From Trissonchulus latispiculum (lineage: Eukaryota > Nematoda > Enoplea > Enoplida > Ironidae): a stretch of DNA of 64,000 nucleotides. Shown one piece after another: positions 63,848 through 64,000 of the stretch. Under the pieces are notes generated by a model, which was not told the origin of the DNA, ran no database searches, and was given only the letters and a program-made list of their open reading frames with translations. How positions within the stretch are numbered: the stretch's first letter is position 1; each line of letters begins with the position of its first letter. The stretch lies in NCBI GenBank assembly GCA_030248195.1, contig JASAND010012426.1, forward strand, positions 32,348 to 96,347, read 5' to 3'. Position numbers and translations under genes: made by a program.

Positions 63848-64000
63848 CTGAAATATATCTGAGAATACAGCTGAGATTAAAATTTACACCAAAGCGCACT
63901 AATATAGTCAAAAACTCGAGACAAAATAATAGAGAATATTGTTGTTTGAATATTCTGCTACATAGTCAAAGCCTGTAGACGATTGAATTAAACATAACCA

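Overview
The window is metazoan nuclear DNA, almost certainly from an invertebrate. Host genes are AT-rich, have many short introns with GT-AG borders, and encode animal families: an F-box/LRR protein, an acylated globin, a DEG/ENaC sodium channel and urocanate hydratase. The phylum cannot be fixed from sequence alone. All three host genes whose 5' ends may lie here have a good 3' splice acceptor a short way upstream of the first ATG, so spliced-leader trans-splicing or 5'UTR introns are possible.

Layout, left to right. (1) 1.75-3.7 kb: intronless F-box gene (+). (2) 4.3-10.25 kb: a TA-flanked long-inverted-repeat DNA element. (3) 11.8-13.4 kb: three-exon globin gene (+) with an N-terminal Met-Gly-Cys acylation signal. 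(4) 14.5-19.0 kb: five-exon DEG/ENaC channel gene (-). (5) 21.5-26.7 kb: nested inverted-repeat elements bounded by a perfect 8-bp target duplication, holding a 145-bp tandem array, GGCCGGGCC arrays and a (TA)n tract. (6) 26.9-63.85 kb: fifteen 3' exons of urocanate hydratase (-), about 495 codons that stay in frame across every junction; its 5' exons lie beyond the right edge.

The urocanase introns hold most of the mobile DNA. One intron of about 21.7 kb (34250-55993) contains a GC-rich Ty3/gypsy element (gag and pol, cut in the integrase zinc finger) joined at about 44366 to a Polinton/Maverick element (cut in DNA polymerase B). Neither missing half is in the window, so this is a breakpoint rather than a simple nested insertion. 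Other introns hold palindromic TA-flanked elements, a hAT-like insertion and several tRNA-like pseudogenes.

The Polinton is the most interesting part. It has the standard kit: protein-primed PolB, packaging ATPase, chromodomain integrase, minor and major jelly-roll capsid proteins and an adenain/Ulp1-like protease. It also carries four less expected features: a C2H2-NADAR fusion protein; a two-repeat TATA-binding-protein-like protein; two complete type III hammerhead ribozymes, one ending exactly at the ATPase start codon and one overlapping the stop codon of the TBP-like gene; and a repeated TTAATAAAA(A/G)G motif 59-78 nt upstream of three genes. Together these suggest an element-encoded gene-expression apparatus (own TBP, own TATA-like sites, ribozyme processing). 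That is inference. This copy itself is dead: the polymerase lacks motifs B and C, and the major capsid gene is broken by a small tandem-repeat expansion.
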